A DNA stretch of 64,000 nt from a virus. Position numbers and translations under genes: made by a program. The notes below the pieces were generated by a model that was given only the letters and a program-made list of their open reading frames with translations, was not told where the DNA came from and made no database searches. Shown piece by piece: positions 61,201 to 64,000 of the stretch. The DNA lies in the IMG/VR virus record IMGVR_UViG_3300010412_000002, positions 42,630 through 106,629 of that record; one strand, given 5' to 3'. The first letter of the stretch is position 1; every line of letters starts with the position of its first letter.

Positions 61201-63273
61201 GCCAATAGAACTGCTACTTATTATAAAGGTAAAGGAGCTATTGACAAACCAATTAGTAATATTGAACTGTACAATGGTAAACGTGCTAAATTACATAAAG
61301 AGAATCTAAATAGGGATAAAGAATTATTTGAATACAAACGAGGATTTATGCCTAAGGTTCCACCTCTGTTATCAGAGTTTGGGTTATTAACCAAAGGAGC
61401 TAAACTAGAAGGATCTAAGCAGGCTTCTGCACAAAATTGGTGGAAGACTTGGTACCATAGAAACTTGACTTTCTCAGAAGAACATGCGTTTGAAGGCTTC
61501 GATAAGAAAGCTATGGCAGAAGGACTACCTATGAAGTACCTAAATAATAAACGAGACTTTGCTAGCAATCCTGATCTGTTTTCTTTAAATCTTGAACATC
61601 AATTTGATAGATTTATGAGAGCCTATCTGTGGAAGGAACAAATGGATGATGTATTTGCATATGGACAAGGCATCCGCATAATGCTCAATGCTCAGAAGGA
61701 TAATGTTCCTGACAGAACAATTGAGTTTATGAAGAGAGAACTTGATCTCAAGCTCCGAGGGAGACCTGCTGGGTATGGCAAGAGTGAGAAGTTTATTTCA
61801 AAGAATAGATATAATGTTAGTTTGATTAAAGTACTTTCTAAGATTAAGTATTTATCTGGATTTCCTCTTATGGGTCTTAACTATATAGGAGGTACAGCTA
61901 ACGCTATCTTTACTGGTCTACTTACTTTAAAGCACGCTGCACAAAATCAATCGTTTAAAGGAAAAAGCTTAGATGGATTGAATGGTAGTGAATGGGATTT
62001 CGGACTTAAAGATTTAGCAAAGGCTTGGCCAGAAGTACTAAAGATTATGAAAGCTGGTATGGTAGATGGCAATGTACGAAACTCTAAAGCCTATTTAATG
62101 GCTAAGAAGTTTGGTTACTTCCCAAATAGCTTCGACTGGTCTACTGCTCATAACAACTTAATCACAGATGGTAACAGAGTGTTTAATTCTGAATCAATGT
62201 TCTTATTCTATTCTCTACCTGAAGAAATGATCGCTTTAACTATCATGACTGCACAGTTAATGAGTATGAAAGTTAAAACAGGTCCCTTTGCAGGACAATC
62301 AGTATGGGATCTATACGAAATGGTAGATATAACTGATGAGAATGGTAATACTTACAAGGAAATTAAGTGGAAAGAAGATCCTAACACAGGTAAAGCATAT
62401 GTGCGGGCTGTTGTTAATGTCTCTGCAGATCCTAATAATCCTGAGTATCAAGAACTTACGGAATTAGATGGCAAAGAAGTTAGACGTCTATACAACGCAT
62501 ATGATAGGATGCACGGTGGTTATCGCAAGATAGATAACACAATGTTTCAAAATACGATCTGGGGAACTCTTGCTATTCACTTACGTAGATTCCTACCACA
62601 CGTTTTACGTCAGGCTTTAACTTCTGCTGGCAAGCGTTCCGCAATGGGCTTTTATAAAGTAACTGGAGCGTTAGAAGACGGAACCGAAACGGTAGAATGG
62701 GTATCCAAAGTAATGGAAGGACGTTGGGCTGTTACAGGAAAGATCCTACTTAGACTCTTGGCAAAAGTTGCAAATATAGATAATATTCCTAAAGATGCTG
62801 AAGGATTTGCAGGTATGCTAAGAAGGAAATTAGGTAATCTTGAGATGTACGACATGGATAAACTAGATGCAGGACAATTAGAGGCATTTAGAGATGCATG
62901 GGTAACTTTAATGATACTAGCGGTTGGTATGACCATACCATTCTTTATGGGTGGAGATGGGGATGACGATGATCCAATGAATAGATTTGTTACTAGAATC
63001 TTCAATGATTTAACACAGATGTATAATATCTATGAACTTGGTAAAAACGTAGTTACATGGAATCCTGTATCACTTAATAAGTTACATGACTTCCAAGCCG
63101 ATACTGCTAAAGTACTATTTTCACTAATGTTCTGGGCAGCAGGAGATGAAGAAAAAGCATTTACACCTGATGGTCGATTAGAAGGATTAAATCGACTAAT
63201 GAAAGACTTACCTGTTACATCAATGATTCGAAAAACAGAAGACTTTATGACCTCAGATATCTTCAATGAATAA
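43234..63273 (+). CDS. Giant multi-enzyme virion protein with RNA polymerase core (6,679 residues)
   Basis: One uninterrupted frame of 20,040 bases. In order: an N-terminal virion-type region with hydrophobic stretches (SIALGGLIGGGMGIGST near 393-409); long helices; an SF1 helicase core (1270-1580); a proline-rich linker (about 1627-1668); a second linker rich in Q, T and P (2274-2306); zincin motif HEAFH (2443-2447); an RNA-polymerase core with two barrel regions and DFDVD at 3879-3883; a second zincin motif HELTH (5181-5185); a RecB-like PD-(D/E)XK nuclease (5530-5675); and a C-terminal membrane segment (about 6555-6573). crAss-like phages package a large single-chain RNA polymerase; here it appears fused with other enzymes into about 0.75 MDa. 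It is probably injected and transcribes early genes. Cleavage into parts is possible. A strong terminator follows. Confidence 0.85.
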   Translation: MKVDAFTYALMNNMDPVTGEPIKGGFTADQLYAPRPAQAMPGSGGPSSYMMGYRPGMNADYVRSANQPLGASFLNGLTSNIVVGTIGKIGEGVGMIANIPSAVASGDIEKLFDNSITNFFESIQEDAKDALPVYQGRTYQTGNILARMGTDDFWFNDGFDAVSFLLSAYVPGGAVSKVSKLAKLGKLATSINNLGSKAKGAKLAKLLKEVTEDQVENAVTQGVSTAYNTITEAGFEAKDTFDSVYQEYKKTMSDEEAKKKASQAAARVFTANMYGLLVPNAIQSSFMHGNNSFNLRKIKDAVRSGNGLDEILNTRAKMLTKLGEGIASEGLWEENFQNAVQRYERRMSEGWVGDRAGEYTYGMLLGLKGTAKAFIPGLPAPEAGTDEDEAAASIALGGLIGGGMGIGSTILENKNLSKVIKGAEVDWARVKDANKFSKNLLVDNLSVNLKSHGMVDETDANGNPTGRKVPQYVDPDSGQVSMDPQKMQTFMLRRAKDMNLGAAQVDAVLGNSQSLMDYNREMALMSYAWHLRSIPNLSKEDIDDLIKYDVQLPVSRELDGVVDQNLLSQNVDKIRAYMQLYDDSLTHTSGMYDFSDTNVDRDFGAYIRRAYFYDAGKKLAAQHMKETASDTMRPQLDQMITDIDSYLARFRNNIPKFRQAYDLEVKSAIGLGNRLVDIEEALKVEGITDEVKQDLEAEKKVIEYQLEELRDVDGYFYDTFGGQRATEYGSASLSKNEPAYHMRKRGEQFRPRSMAEKYYYNRALTDLFNIEVSRDFQDNVPVEEIFDKAAVRPELRLNNANRTALKEGFIAKKTEVESKNDSFNQMKELRDNMHASLNLEYNAERPELVTNEDEMDEYQAFLDDNVHDMEAAGDLLSEGLGENPFTEQTLRENPNSFVELYRRMDKAIKDHELAVKKTQAALDSLEELSRVSNELAAESAIYDNLTPEKRGEVFRDKFFEQKTAGVRSVIAQFRADRDGFSRGVTGEINLLNRLRKIFASRTDISDTFKQSVLDRIDAWLIVLNQASEVARGNAAKRYEIQQMSERSYAEGLHNLFNKEEIKQFLINQFGPEIQEMLRKVAEYGEKPNSKEGYEAILEFVRRKLTTEEQRTAFMQKLMEESDKDGAKTKGIIKPLMSAKLGREFFTLGGHYDNPNGLPGIMFRNPLMIPHTMLMDKEVFGERTLAAFEEGKEITPWQRYNLDFDFPKLVYSIKDSGYEGMDQAEIEIFDALVDAYSYARAYHALATIATGTTDNIELYKYEAQEFNKPGSHAPTSQQAVSFREAVRQLKSQLTYQQSAVFGIYGSGKTAMVARKVMEFLIPNPDTRKGKVLAFAQSEATSKTIADSVNGTQTSFDAVANMTIEQLSNYEYVVVDEAFTLNSSQIEVLDTLARQKIVKVLYLGDPSQNKSESVSTLQDGVSRAQPLTVVLRTNNPAITNFANFFQYNPAEIDSATAEATSTLEGKTEADSGVFVTSNSRPAEEQIIERAKNPNGKSKMIISNHNLETYRQAFAGTDVKVLSPKDSQGQEADEVYIDLSKSGEAVNGGPFGSALAFNTMVATAASRAKEMLVVANRPGLVIDQAIIADLNESIQDLSEEFAKYEQDYKESLDAYRVFYSEFTGIAIAETPQAPPTTPTSNPVPGPADNTEPTPPPPAPPMEPMEGDVKLKHPQNDNLMKVMTGTGFIVRTVRSTEAATNEKWTVMAPTPNGKFRTVGVLSGEEIAAGGFTEEQRARATSRNQLFKLDTDRTLEYSKDQFENFIVSPVEIRDVKPLWFEFGENKTTLTADGVQWLMRDFFQQEGVPVQGNVDANIRIYRRPSEFPNTRFTPDIGVPYIVLSGFQVPEDRQYSFPRNLHIPISAPKLSTDHEVFKTAQKFKTAFDTFCGIVNKDPVQYFNSEPFENLMDKFSKLYTVDVLRREGDQIVKVEDFDEKIQVLLRNYRYPETAVAPLFEMLKLLYAPHESRRRFTAQELEDWKQANPEQAKDAVFTEVKFGKAKSNEVAIEEDKKLWEITYRNYNRDGTYEMTDVTKTILGQSAGPMSEAWADLASSNNDIGGYFPRALVAVNPSNKTITKFKPKSFFGSKQSHARAFQWMKDTLRTFEQTLSESIKLIEENDPFNADLEANKKLRTAIDSIIRYDYDSHELEKVIGHLEMLTGTGPYAEDGPVHPAFKIYEKDPLTGDKREITPREGIQGMSTFAVPYSALEAIASPTNYGLAGEHNSLYLNFDLQKDGTVRYDMGSKVINTTTNNAFNSAKVTTKVKRITPTAVTINLSGARAQAQQTPEQTARTTPQPTPETTEESEQLIATLAQISNKTPEQIRDQVVTHFGSATSRDAIRFLKNTIARRNMMFGSSEEDVDEFNQKKTVFADTVPGKLQTIEWAKATLKKILPGLDIDQQVQFLDTLQMSILEKPNEDILGQVHKAIMRLKKDENGRIHDQVVYHEAFHMAWNYLFSERLKTRLREAFRAVYGREMTDKQVTEGLAELYQRFDTRFEKRKTWVRKLIDAVRGFFDTMYKHKEFINDVFFNLDEGKYSGAVRVKVKEGAPDNISFIKDNFGTRGNYLQAVRKIKDRIEHYKLNGKDNLPMTRDEIFEQIYRELEIEMEDARIDMEMQRKDILTEFGVKNLGQLRERLLGLKALLEKGDLNIFEEQKVVDDILKIEQAFVPYNSAKNAHILFTTLTGVNKHSKKYVFYEIVENLYPSYKAEDAYQFELDTLTEEDTAEFTQEDVEALDIDGDASVSELQEAFEGLKAETIDHAKVNWSSKQSLALKDIFAFIPLLQEDSNEPEIIDGIRSMIHPKIAYVRGLQLLLQLDLNGSNLLDQIVYLQKHEELNRWDRSILHAITELFGKLADIEERHDSYSIVAKSYPLDSRVEYYFFNDRRGGTDAHATTYEDAKELVAKDPERYKLVSAGDKTLSSLYAKAVEEIPSLTREEFSNIFYNREAINSIANLQSFMGSLKDTTYKMSIKSTRGKTRTLSMVDARGGDSHVNTRSVLKEAIRAAANNTTTPLFQKSREISSIIGQLESNIEDARIAGIKELLSLLGLKDNYPIINSKLLTRNAKSISSFLKTILAVGELPTHTVVTYASGREELDERYDIDAWLLKNNSALTALSKVVAEENKIPKSTMITSVKKQRIYKHTLSNPIYNITQKIINVQERLLKGVDPESSLVKLPEYLELQSNKNPFLMKKGNGFMSRIYSLFELDGHKDRFGSGRENGSEVLAFDKKKLHTTLFSSGFLSNLEGGVYQQLFYQQADKPRPIGATISILNSKEIKEFIPILEENIKFFMDEDRANRFRIHSKSYSTSNLVNGTLLEKAMKHPKGFEQGFKELIAEEAFKLANDLIEARVDTVGTEAQATGLVDKFDTSEMLQLLNTVLDKRGIAPIKSISQLAERSVDSTGKYVNTVEMLMPYAYAYLMNHYINSYFMNQLVAGSSQFYGSGGTVLKRMTGAAGPGHIGWTHPRFGTKSTFKVIVVGDESTTADQMFDHVKAALSGKYTEEEIAALRHFFGNESTDRTDGQVFITPARLRDLQKGYGREFRLSNILKPKYFGPRIEELVYGEGADQTRERVSIPTYIKPSAVVLSDELLYQPGTKTPRPGMEKLASIRQAMERDGIDELAFGSAVKVGNPKEKHSLDEFIANPSQKGIMNLSSEHYGIQLNPRAKVDSSAALFTQLTYFLNIYSSSEDKNNIARAEAVYSAIAFLFEKGGKLFERDTDNFKTLLQKAFSEKSDELVFADLIEAGIQPNSPIFEQKALIKLASLMEKLAIKIRLPGGKLVLQSDVGVNNPQTGQPLKFTKENGKLVAEVIVPRGLFPEDLAKRIEAGDTLFENPTLLGFRIPSTELHSAVAMKVVGFYDNEANTNMVIAPELLVALHGSDFDVDSLFFAKRPIAKQDVKASSKASINALFDIAVKLDELVENDAFKGHPASHKIYDALNKIRKNFGSNDNKLTTDDYNDISSPRALVEIEQDFLKFAQQYRLDPTSIGARKEYAKLAGLAWLEKKTVRPTISEYDRSLSPDPKVILNSRRWQIASADTYALFDVKRQIYNLSKDSDVLDVFPAIQNLVTELFTSIQKEKLAPAETFIKKGEIIGFKLGEDGIYRFDPEFDTELSNKIREVKLLADQAKEFKLSKLYSILNRQYKDLLGVKEEYYKGAIIDTFLETISDAERNELRMMRPISKSFLVGKKAGSKTEYAEDSAIYSVAKHGLVNKEDVDLSNYNDVYTAFKSVADMQRLTGIFASSIKVLAYIGRSGVSEGTEKLIVNLNKKVNKLEKFVNSLSESATPTQLAQVAEMQEEIRLAQANLKDVLKIERREQIGNSAPRIATNLRFNYTVNGEVHHIASMNEFVLGTNQNVSIYDVLDALVNIAIDNIKDQELFALQATAETGTIYSALISLGLPTGDIIAMMYHPSMQDLLGMNRNDSKMRLENMLPEYLSKVGEYIESQFGPLDTLLDGKTIGITELDEMLTSDKFKALKTVFTEDRKRQIKYIENLDQLDQREALMLYQYMHIMNTGKKLGDDISTLSKFMGILRGMPISFEGIQTIEQAIEKLGAIIQNAEDSKELDSIDKLTMMEASEELKTLGSVMYTKKKESGYKIAGFMSRNPHILAAYRRLLQLKATIQKNFPLYSEKVVSFMKDLFGKDTKLGGIEEQGILRKELRKYLLTQLIDRDFYKEKYYTTYASRKTGKSNRIELYGVDAWSERFIDSVRRVKEYDQLLAKQQNRAPNAFLDALYMESGKLRFNFDVEMDRAMIEELRQGFKQLRYFTFKDGYKQYNPKQPGNVELSLNKDPKTLSDFDLEYNATEFQKDFLFYLALVDGLRFANNNYSVAVTPRIVRVLTDKLDDMEKKFRDDAEFRDKLAYHIKIELLRENAGLVSTYINQDDNENYLIRSERTEGDEELKDEQGKTVEQPLNGVATINGRRIFYDKAYNNPYETTSERETKEDELDRRFPAFISSGYDSNAQVYMRITSPTDDVIAYTSVGRASETYTRIPDISKMEDVKQNFEPTVPTQYVADVSQNTMQTYKNFDYLLPGEPIRLVGFADKSRLAPRYVVIKNVEKIYEKFGVKEEVHFRGYKYTFEDYVVPSTFRQITDLADVTPGTAMTSLDLVNSLLNTTTITDYERSVLESFQAKYTKEGRKNTPIVLFIDKLPEGSGAQYNVGFGYVNIKANKVIAREIIHELTHAETHMLIVADYLATEPMTGLALRLTNPEFRNVEAEFSTKYNFELTTFTTELTNLQVEAAKAYRAQFNSGLESDDEFSAFVEDYHSDLLIHEGIPYGLSDPHEMLAEFVSNEQFRELTKLIKITPKETLYDRIINLISRFILGKQQISLYDVLDGLMREGVFNNMYIRTESLRNTRGDYKIIYTSQREKLNLFTPPTDIEVDEFIKWMNSVGYQLPIEKLSDASPEFKDILMNRIEVSHNRYGTDARMDADKQTAAQYSVNPNNEAKYQKVNAPGLDLARVSDDIEGWMSFFKRNPKSTTTIEEKADRIWGNIDPMTQKFTRHGWINRPDWVAKEAEIEARGKNRGRLVHSLMELYSKTEADPELEARIEQLLDITGYDREKFKWVQQKLDSIYRNADINTRDDVDPDQKDKIGSEVTVANDILGLAGTIDMLIYHADGTLGIKDIKAGYSLFNSSTTDIMMFGEQPSAPDLIYDTWFNHAKLQVMTYAFLYKSTHPEAKFKDLDVLWMPDKDSVDENTFRNMVNPEPYLNMIHLMLKEKMPEKYQALKDSMSAEDWKKLWDPKEYKAGVGKSLRDAHTVSPDLPIDQQIKAKIEKIRTIILTDLNPNTYSKAIFTGKDAERKTKLVSKLMKEVLELQKQATDLDIQTVNEDISGFQNWLFTSATTSNPYIQVWDELFMARRDEFNKQYEQYRNKFLSLLDPIKNDYLRRHPGKATLDALTRGGANHISSRDLFSFAYIPVKDEGGDVIDYQLRHTDAHFQELIDDNTNFGHINATNIHIYKNFLNFVNDSYARFFVDQNGTKALANRTATYYKGKGAIDKPISNIELYNGKRAKLHKENLNRDKELFEYKRGFMPKVPPLLSEFGLLTKGAKLEGSKQASAQNWWKTWYHRNLTFSEEHAFEGFDKKAMAEGLPMKYLNNKRDFASNPDLFSLNLEHQFDRFMRAYLWKEQMDDVFAYGQGIRIMLNAQKDNVPDRTIEFMKRELDLKLRGRPAGYGKSEKFISKNRYNVSLIKVLSKIKYLSGFPLMGLNYIGGTANAIFTGLLTLKHAAQNQSFKGKSLDGLNGSEWDFGLKDLAKAWPEVLKIMKAGMVDGNVRNSKAYLMAKKFGYFPNSFDWSTAHNNLITDGNRVFNSESMFLFYSLPEEMIALTIMTAQLMSMKVKTGPFAGQSVWDLYEMVDITDENGNTYKEIKWKEDPNTGKAYVRAVVNVSADPNNPEYQELTELDGKEVRRLYNAYDRMHGGYRKIDNTMFQNTIWGTLAIHLRRFLPHVLRQALTSAGKRSAMGFYKVTGALEDGTETVEWVSKVMEGRWAVTGKILLRLLAKVANIDNIPKDAEGFAGMLRRKLGNLEMYDMDKLDAGQLEAFRDAWVTLMILAVGMTIPFFMGGDGDDDDPMNRFVTRIFNDLTQMYNIYELGKNVVTWNPVSLNKLHDFQADTAKVLFSLMFWAAGDEEKAFTPDGRLEGLNRLMKDLPVTSMIRKTEDFMTSDIFNE
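47041..47973 (+). other. SF1 helicase core inside the giant protein
   Basis: Residues about 1270-1580. Visible motifs: LTYQQSAVFGIYGSGKT with Walker A G1304-S-G-K1307-T, Walker B VVVDEAF (D1374, E1375), motif III YLGDPSQ (1400-1406), motif V-like KDSQGQEADEVYIDLS (about 1523-1536) and motif VI VATAASRAKEML with R1564. The order and the GDPxQ motif indicate superfamily 1, of the RecD/Upf1 kind. It may unwind or translocate along injected DNA or displace transcripts during early transcription. It is followed by a flexible proline-rich linker. Confidence 0.85.
50161..50793 (+). other. First zincin metallopeptidase-like domain in the giant protein
   Basis: Residues about 2310-2520. The zinc motif is H2443-E-A-F-H2447 in VVYHEAFHMAWNY, and a likely third ligand is E2481 or E2485 in TEGLAELYQRF, about 35 residues later, a spacing usual for gluzincin-like phage domains. 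It lies just after a low-complexity linker and before the polymerase part. It could release the polymerase part from the chain or act on host proteins. Catalysis is inferred from the motif. Confidence 0.7.
53701..54933 (+). other. RNA polymerase catalytic core (two double-psi beta-barrel regions)
   Basis: Residues about 3490-3900. The first barrel region shows TDRTDGQVFITPARL (3515-3529), K3578 in TYIKPSAVV and K3626 in FGSAVKVG, a lysine pattern as in beta-type barrels of QDE-1/crAss-like polymerases. The second shows ENPTLLGFRIPSTELHSA, alignable with the PTLHRxGIQAF piece of cellular beta-prime, and then HGSDFDVDSLFF with D3879, D3881 and D3883, the metal-binding DxDxD. Cellular enzymes have DFDGD, so glycine is replaced by valine here. 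The spacing from the PTL motif to the aspartates is as in beta-prime. Confidence 0.8.
58681..59133 (+). other. Second zincin metallopeptidase-like domain in the giant protein
   Basis: Residues about 5150-5300. H5181-E-L-T-H5185 occurs in AREIIHELTHAETHM after a strand-rich lead (GFGYVNIKANKV). About 100 residues later SDPHEMLAEFVSNEQF offers E5287 or E5291 as third zinc ligand. This HELTH...EMLAEFVSN arrangement is common in polyvalent proteins of phages and mobile elements. It lies between the polymerase part and the nuclease. Confidence 0.7.
59731..60303 (+). other. RecB-like PD-(D/E)XK nuclease domain in the giant protein
   Basis: Residues about 5500-5690 contain the full RecB/Cas4-type motif series: H5534 in RGRLVHSLMEL, E5600 in IGSEVTVAND, D5615 in LAGTIDMLIY, D5629-x-K5631 in LGIKDIKAGYS, and Q5668-x3-Y5672 in KLQVMTYAFLY. 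Spacing and hydrophobic contexts are typical, so an active deoxyribonuclease is likely. It may process host DNA or DNA ends after injection. Confidence 0.85.
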
Positions 63274-63301
63274 GAGGTAATCCGGCTTGGAAAAAAAAAT
63301 T

Positions 63302-63336
63302 AGGGGAGACTGTCTTACGACGGCCTCCCCTTTTTT
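63302..63336. terminator. Bidirectional intrinsic terminator
   Basis: A hairpin with outer stem AGGGGAG/CTCCCCT, one mismatch, inner stem CTGTC/GACGG and a TTAC loop lies 28 bases after the giant gene. It is followed by TTTTTT on the + strand and preceded by nine A (63291-63299), which give a T-tract on the minus strand. It can thus end both the long + strand run and the minus-strand genes that approach from the right. Confidence 0.85.
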
Positions 63337-63350
63337 ATTTGGTCTATTTT

Positions 63351-63512
63351 TTAGACCCCAAAGTACGATTTAAAGCGTTCTACCAACCAGTTACCGAGTG
63401 GCACTGGGTCCATCTCACTACCATCTGGATTAATCTCACGCGCATCAAAGCAATTAATGAATGCACGTAAAAGATAGAACGCCACTATCCCAAAAATGAT
63501 TACTTGGAACAT
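63351..63512 (-). CDS. Small membrane protein (minus strand)
   Basis: 53 residues on the minus strand. The start ATG is at 63512-63510 and the TAA at 63353-63351. The N-terminus is hydrophobic (MFQVIIFGIVAFYLLRAFI), a likely membrane helix, followed by a polar, acidic segment (DAREINPDGSEMDP) and an amphipathic end (NWLVERFKSYFGV). It lies 21 bases downstream of the other minus-strand gene and just before the bidirectional terminator, so both probably belong to one leftward unit. No family recognised. Confidence 0.55.
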   Translation of the reverse strand: MFQVIIFGIVAFYLLRAFINCFDAREINPDGSEMDPVPLGNWLVERFKSYFGV

Positions 63513-63533
63513 GACTGTAATATATTGAAAAGA

Positions 63534-64000
63534 TTAGAAATCTTCGCCTATAATTCGGTCTCCATACAGAGATTTTTCCCAATGTAACGCCATAATTCTT
63601 TCGTAAACGAGCTTAGCTCTGCTATAATCCACATGCCAAAAAGTAAATAACTGTAAGGCATTTGGAGGAAGAGCTGTCGATAGAGTATCTAACTCATAGG
63701 ATAAGTCCTCATGGTTATAAAGGATACGGTAACGTTGAGCATTCTTACGAAACCATAACCAATAGATCCTCCACACGATTTTTAAGAACAGCTTAGCAGC
63801 CATTATTCCAAAGAGATTGTCTGTAGTTACTATCGAAGCAACCCGTTTCCAACCTTCTATTTCTTCTGGCACCGCTGTAATTCGATTTGCCAGCCCAAAA
63901 CGTCTTCCACGAAACTTATTATTGGTACCAAGTCCCTCTGTAGGTTCGTATGGGACACAGTATTCAACTCGGTGAGTTTCCCAAAATTCATTGTAGGCCA
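63534..64000 (-). CDS. Hypothetical protein, 5' end outside window (minus strand)
   Basis: An open frame on the minus strand continues unbroken to the right edge, giving at least 155 residues; the GTG at 63872 is not needed as a start because the frame stays open upstream with protein-like sequence (ETHRVEYCVPYEPTEGLG, NKFRGRRFGLANRI). It has a hydrophobic, tryptophan-rich stretch (LFGIMAAKLFLKIVWRIYWLWF) that could lie in a membrane, and a C-terminal helical part (FWHVDYSRAKLVYERIMALHW). It is the first gene of opposite orientation and marks another module of the genome. Function unknown. Confidence 0.6.
   Translation of the reverse strand, partial: AYNEFWETHRVEYCVPYEPTEGLGTNNKFRGRRFGLANRITAVPEEIEGWKRVASIVTTDNLFGIMAAKLFLKIVWRIYWLWFRKNAQRYRILYNHEDLSYELDTLSTALPPNALQLFTFWHVDYSRAKLVYERIMALHWEKSLYGDRIIGEDF

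Noticed and set aside
43234-63273. Recoded stop codons, introns or inteins, as reported in some crAss-like phages
   Set aside because: All genes here read with the standard code, TAA, TAG and TGA end genes at sensible places, and I saw no intein-like or homing-endonuclease sequence in the giant gene or TerL.
1-64000. tRNA genes, CRISPR arrays, insertion sequences, replication genes
   Set aside because: No cloverleaf-like gaps, spaced direct repeats, transposase motifs or polymerase/primase genes were found. Gaps between genes are all under about 80 bases, apart from the first 166 bases, which hold the end of an incoming gene.

Overview
The window is the structural and late part of a large, AT-rich, tailed phage genome. 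The best fit is a crAss-like (Crassvirales-type, short-tailed) phage of a Bacteroidetes host. The evidence for this is the order TerL, portal, scaffold, major capsid protein, then neck/ring genes, a long P22 gp10-like muzzle protein, two cargo proteins and a giant protein that carries an RNA-polymerase DxDxD motif. Host clues are SprB/PKD-like and Big_9-like adhesin domains typical of Bacteroidetes surface proteins, A/T-rich leaders without consistent Shine-Dalgarno sequences, and a Bacteroidetes-style signal peptide ending in YSQ. I could run no database search, so family calls rest on motifs and synteny. The standard genetic code works throughout. I saw no tRNA, CRISPR array, insertion sequence or replication gene.

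Layout. All genes from 1 to 63273 lie on the + strand, almost without gaps, many with ATGA-type or longer overlaps. Positions 1-2375: the end of a membrane protein, a winged-helix-like protein, an HU/IHF-like protein, a divergent GroES-like co-chaperonin, and two small overlapping genes. Positions 2386-4855: a full GroEL-type chaperonin, a PNKP-type 3'-phosphatase and a small protein. Positions 4848-13986: terminase, portal, scaffold, major capsid protein and two connector-region proteins. Positions 14006-31240: an abundant-looking structural protein, then a long cassette of head/tail fibre and adhesin genes (YADDTAAGVGG-tailed fibres, Ig-like/SprB-like domains, a beta-helix, a polyglycine domain, repeated fibre modules). 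Positions 31258-33130: a lysis cassette (coiled-coil membrane protein, holin-like, spanin-like and an L,D-transpeptidase-like wall enzyme with overlapping reading frames). Positions 33167-39134: tail ring, IHF-like, tubular and muzzle proteins. Positions 39131-63273: cargo proteins and one uninterrupted 6,679-codon gene. A bidirectional terminator at about 63302-63336 separates this run from minus-strand genes that enter from the right edge.

How it fits together. The chaperonin pair probably folds capsid or other virion proteins. TerL, portal, scaffold and MCP build and fill the head. The fibre cassette sets host recognition. The giant protein carries, in order, an SF1 helicase core, a zincin motif, a two-barrel RNA polymerase core with DFDVD, a second zincin motif, a RecB-like PD-(D/E)XK nuclease and a C-terminal membrane segment. 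By analogy with crAss-like virion RNA polymerases, it is probably packaged in the capsid, injected with the DNA, and used to transcribe early genes. The fusion of all these activities into one chain, together with a phage-encoded GroEL/GroES-like pair, is the most unusual content of the window.
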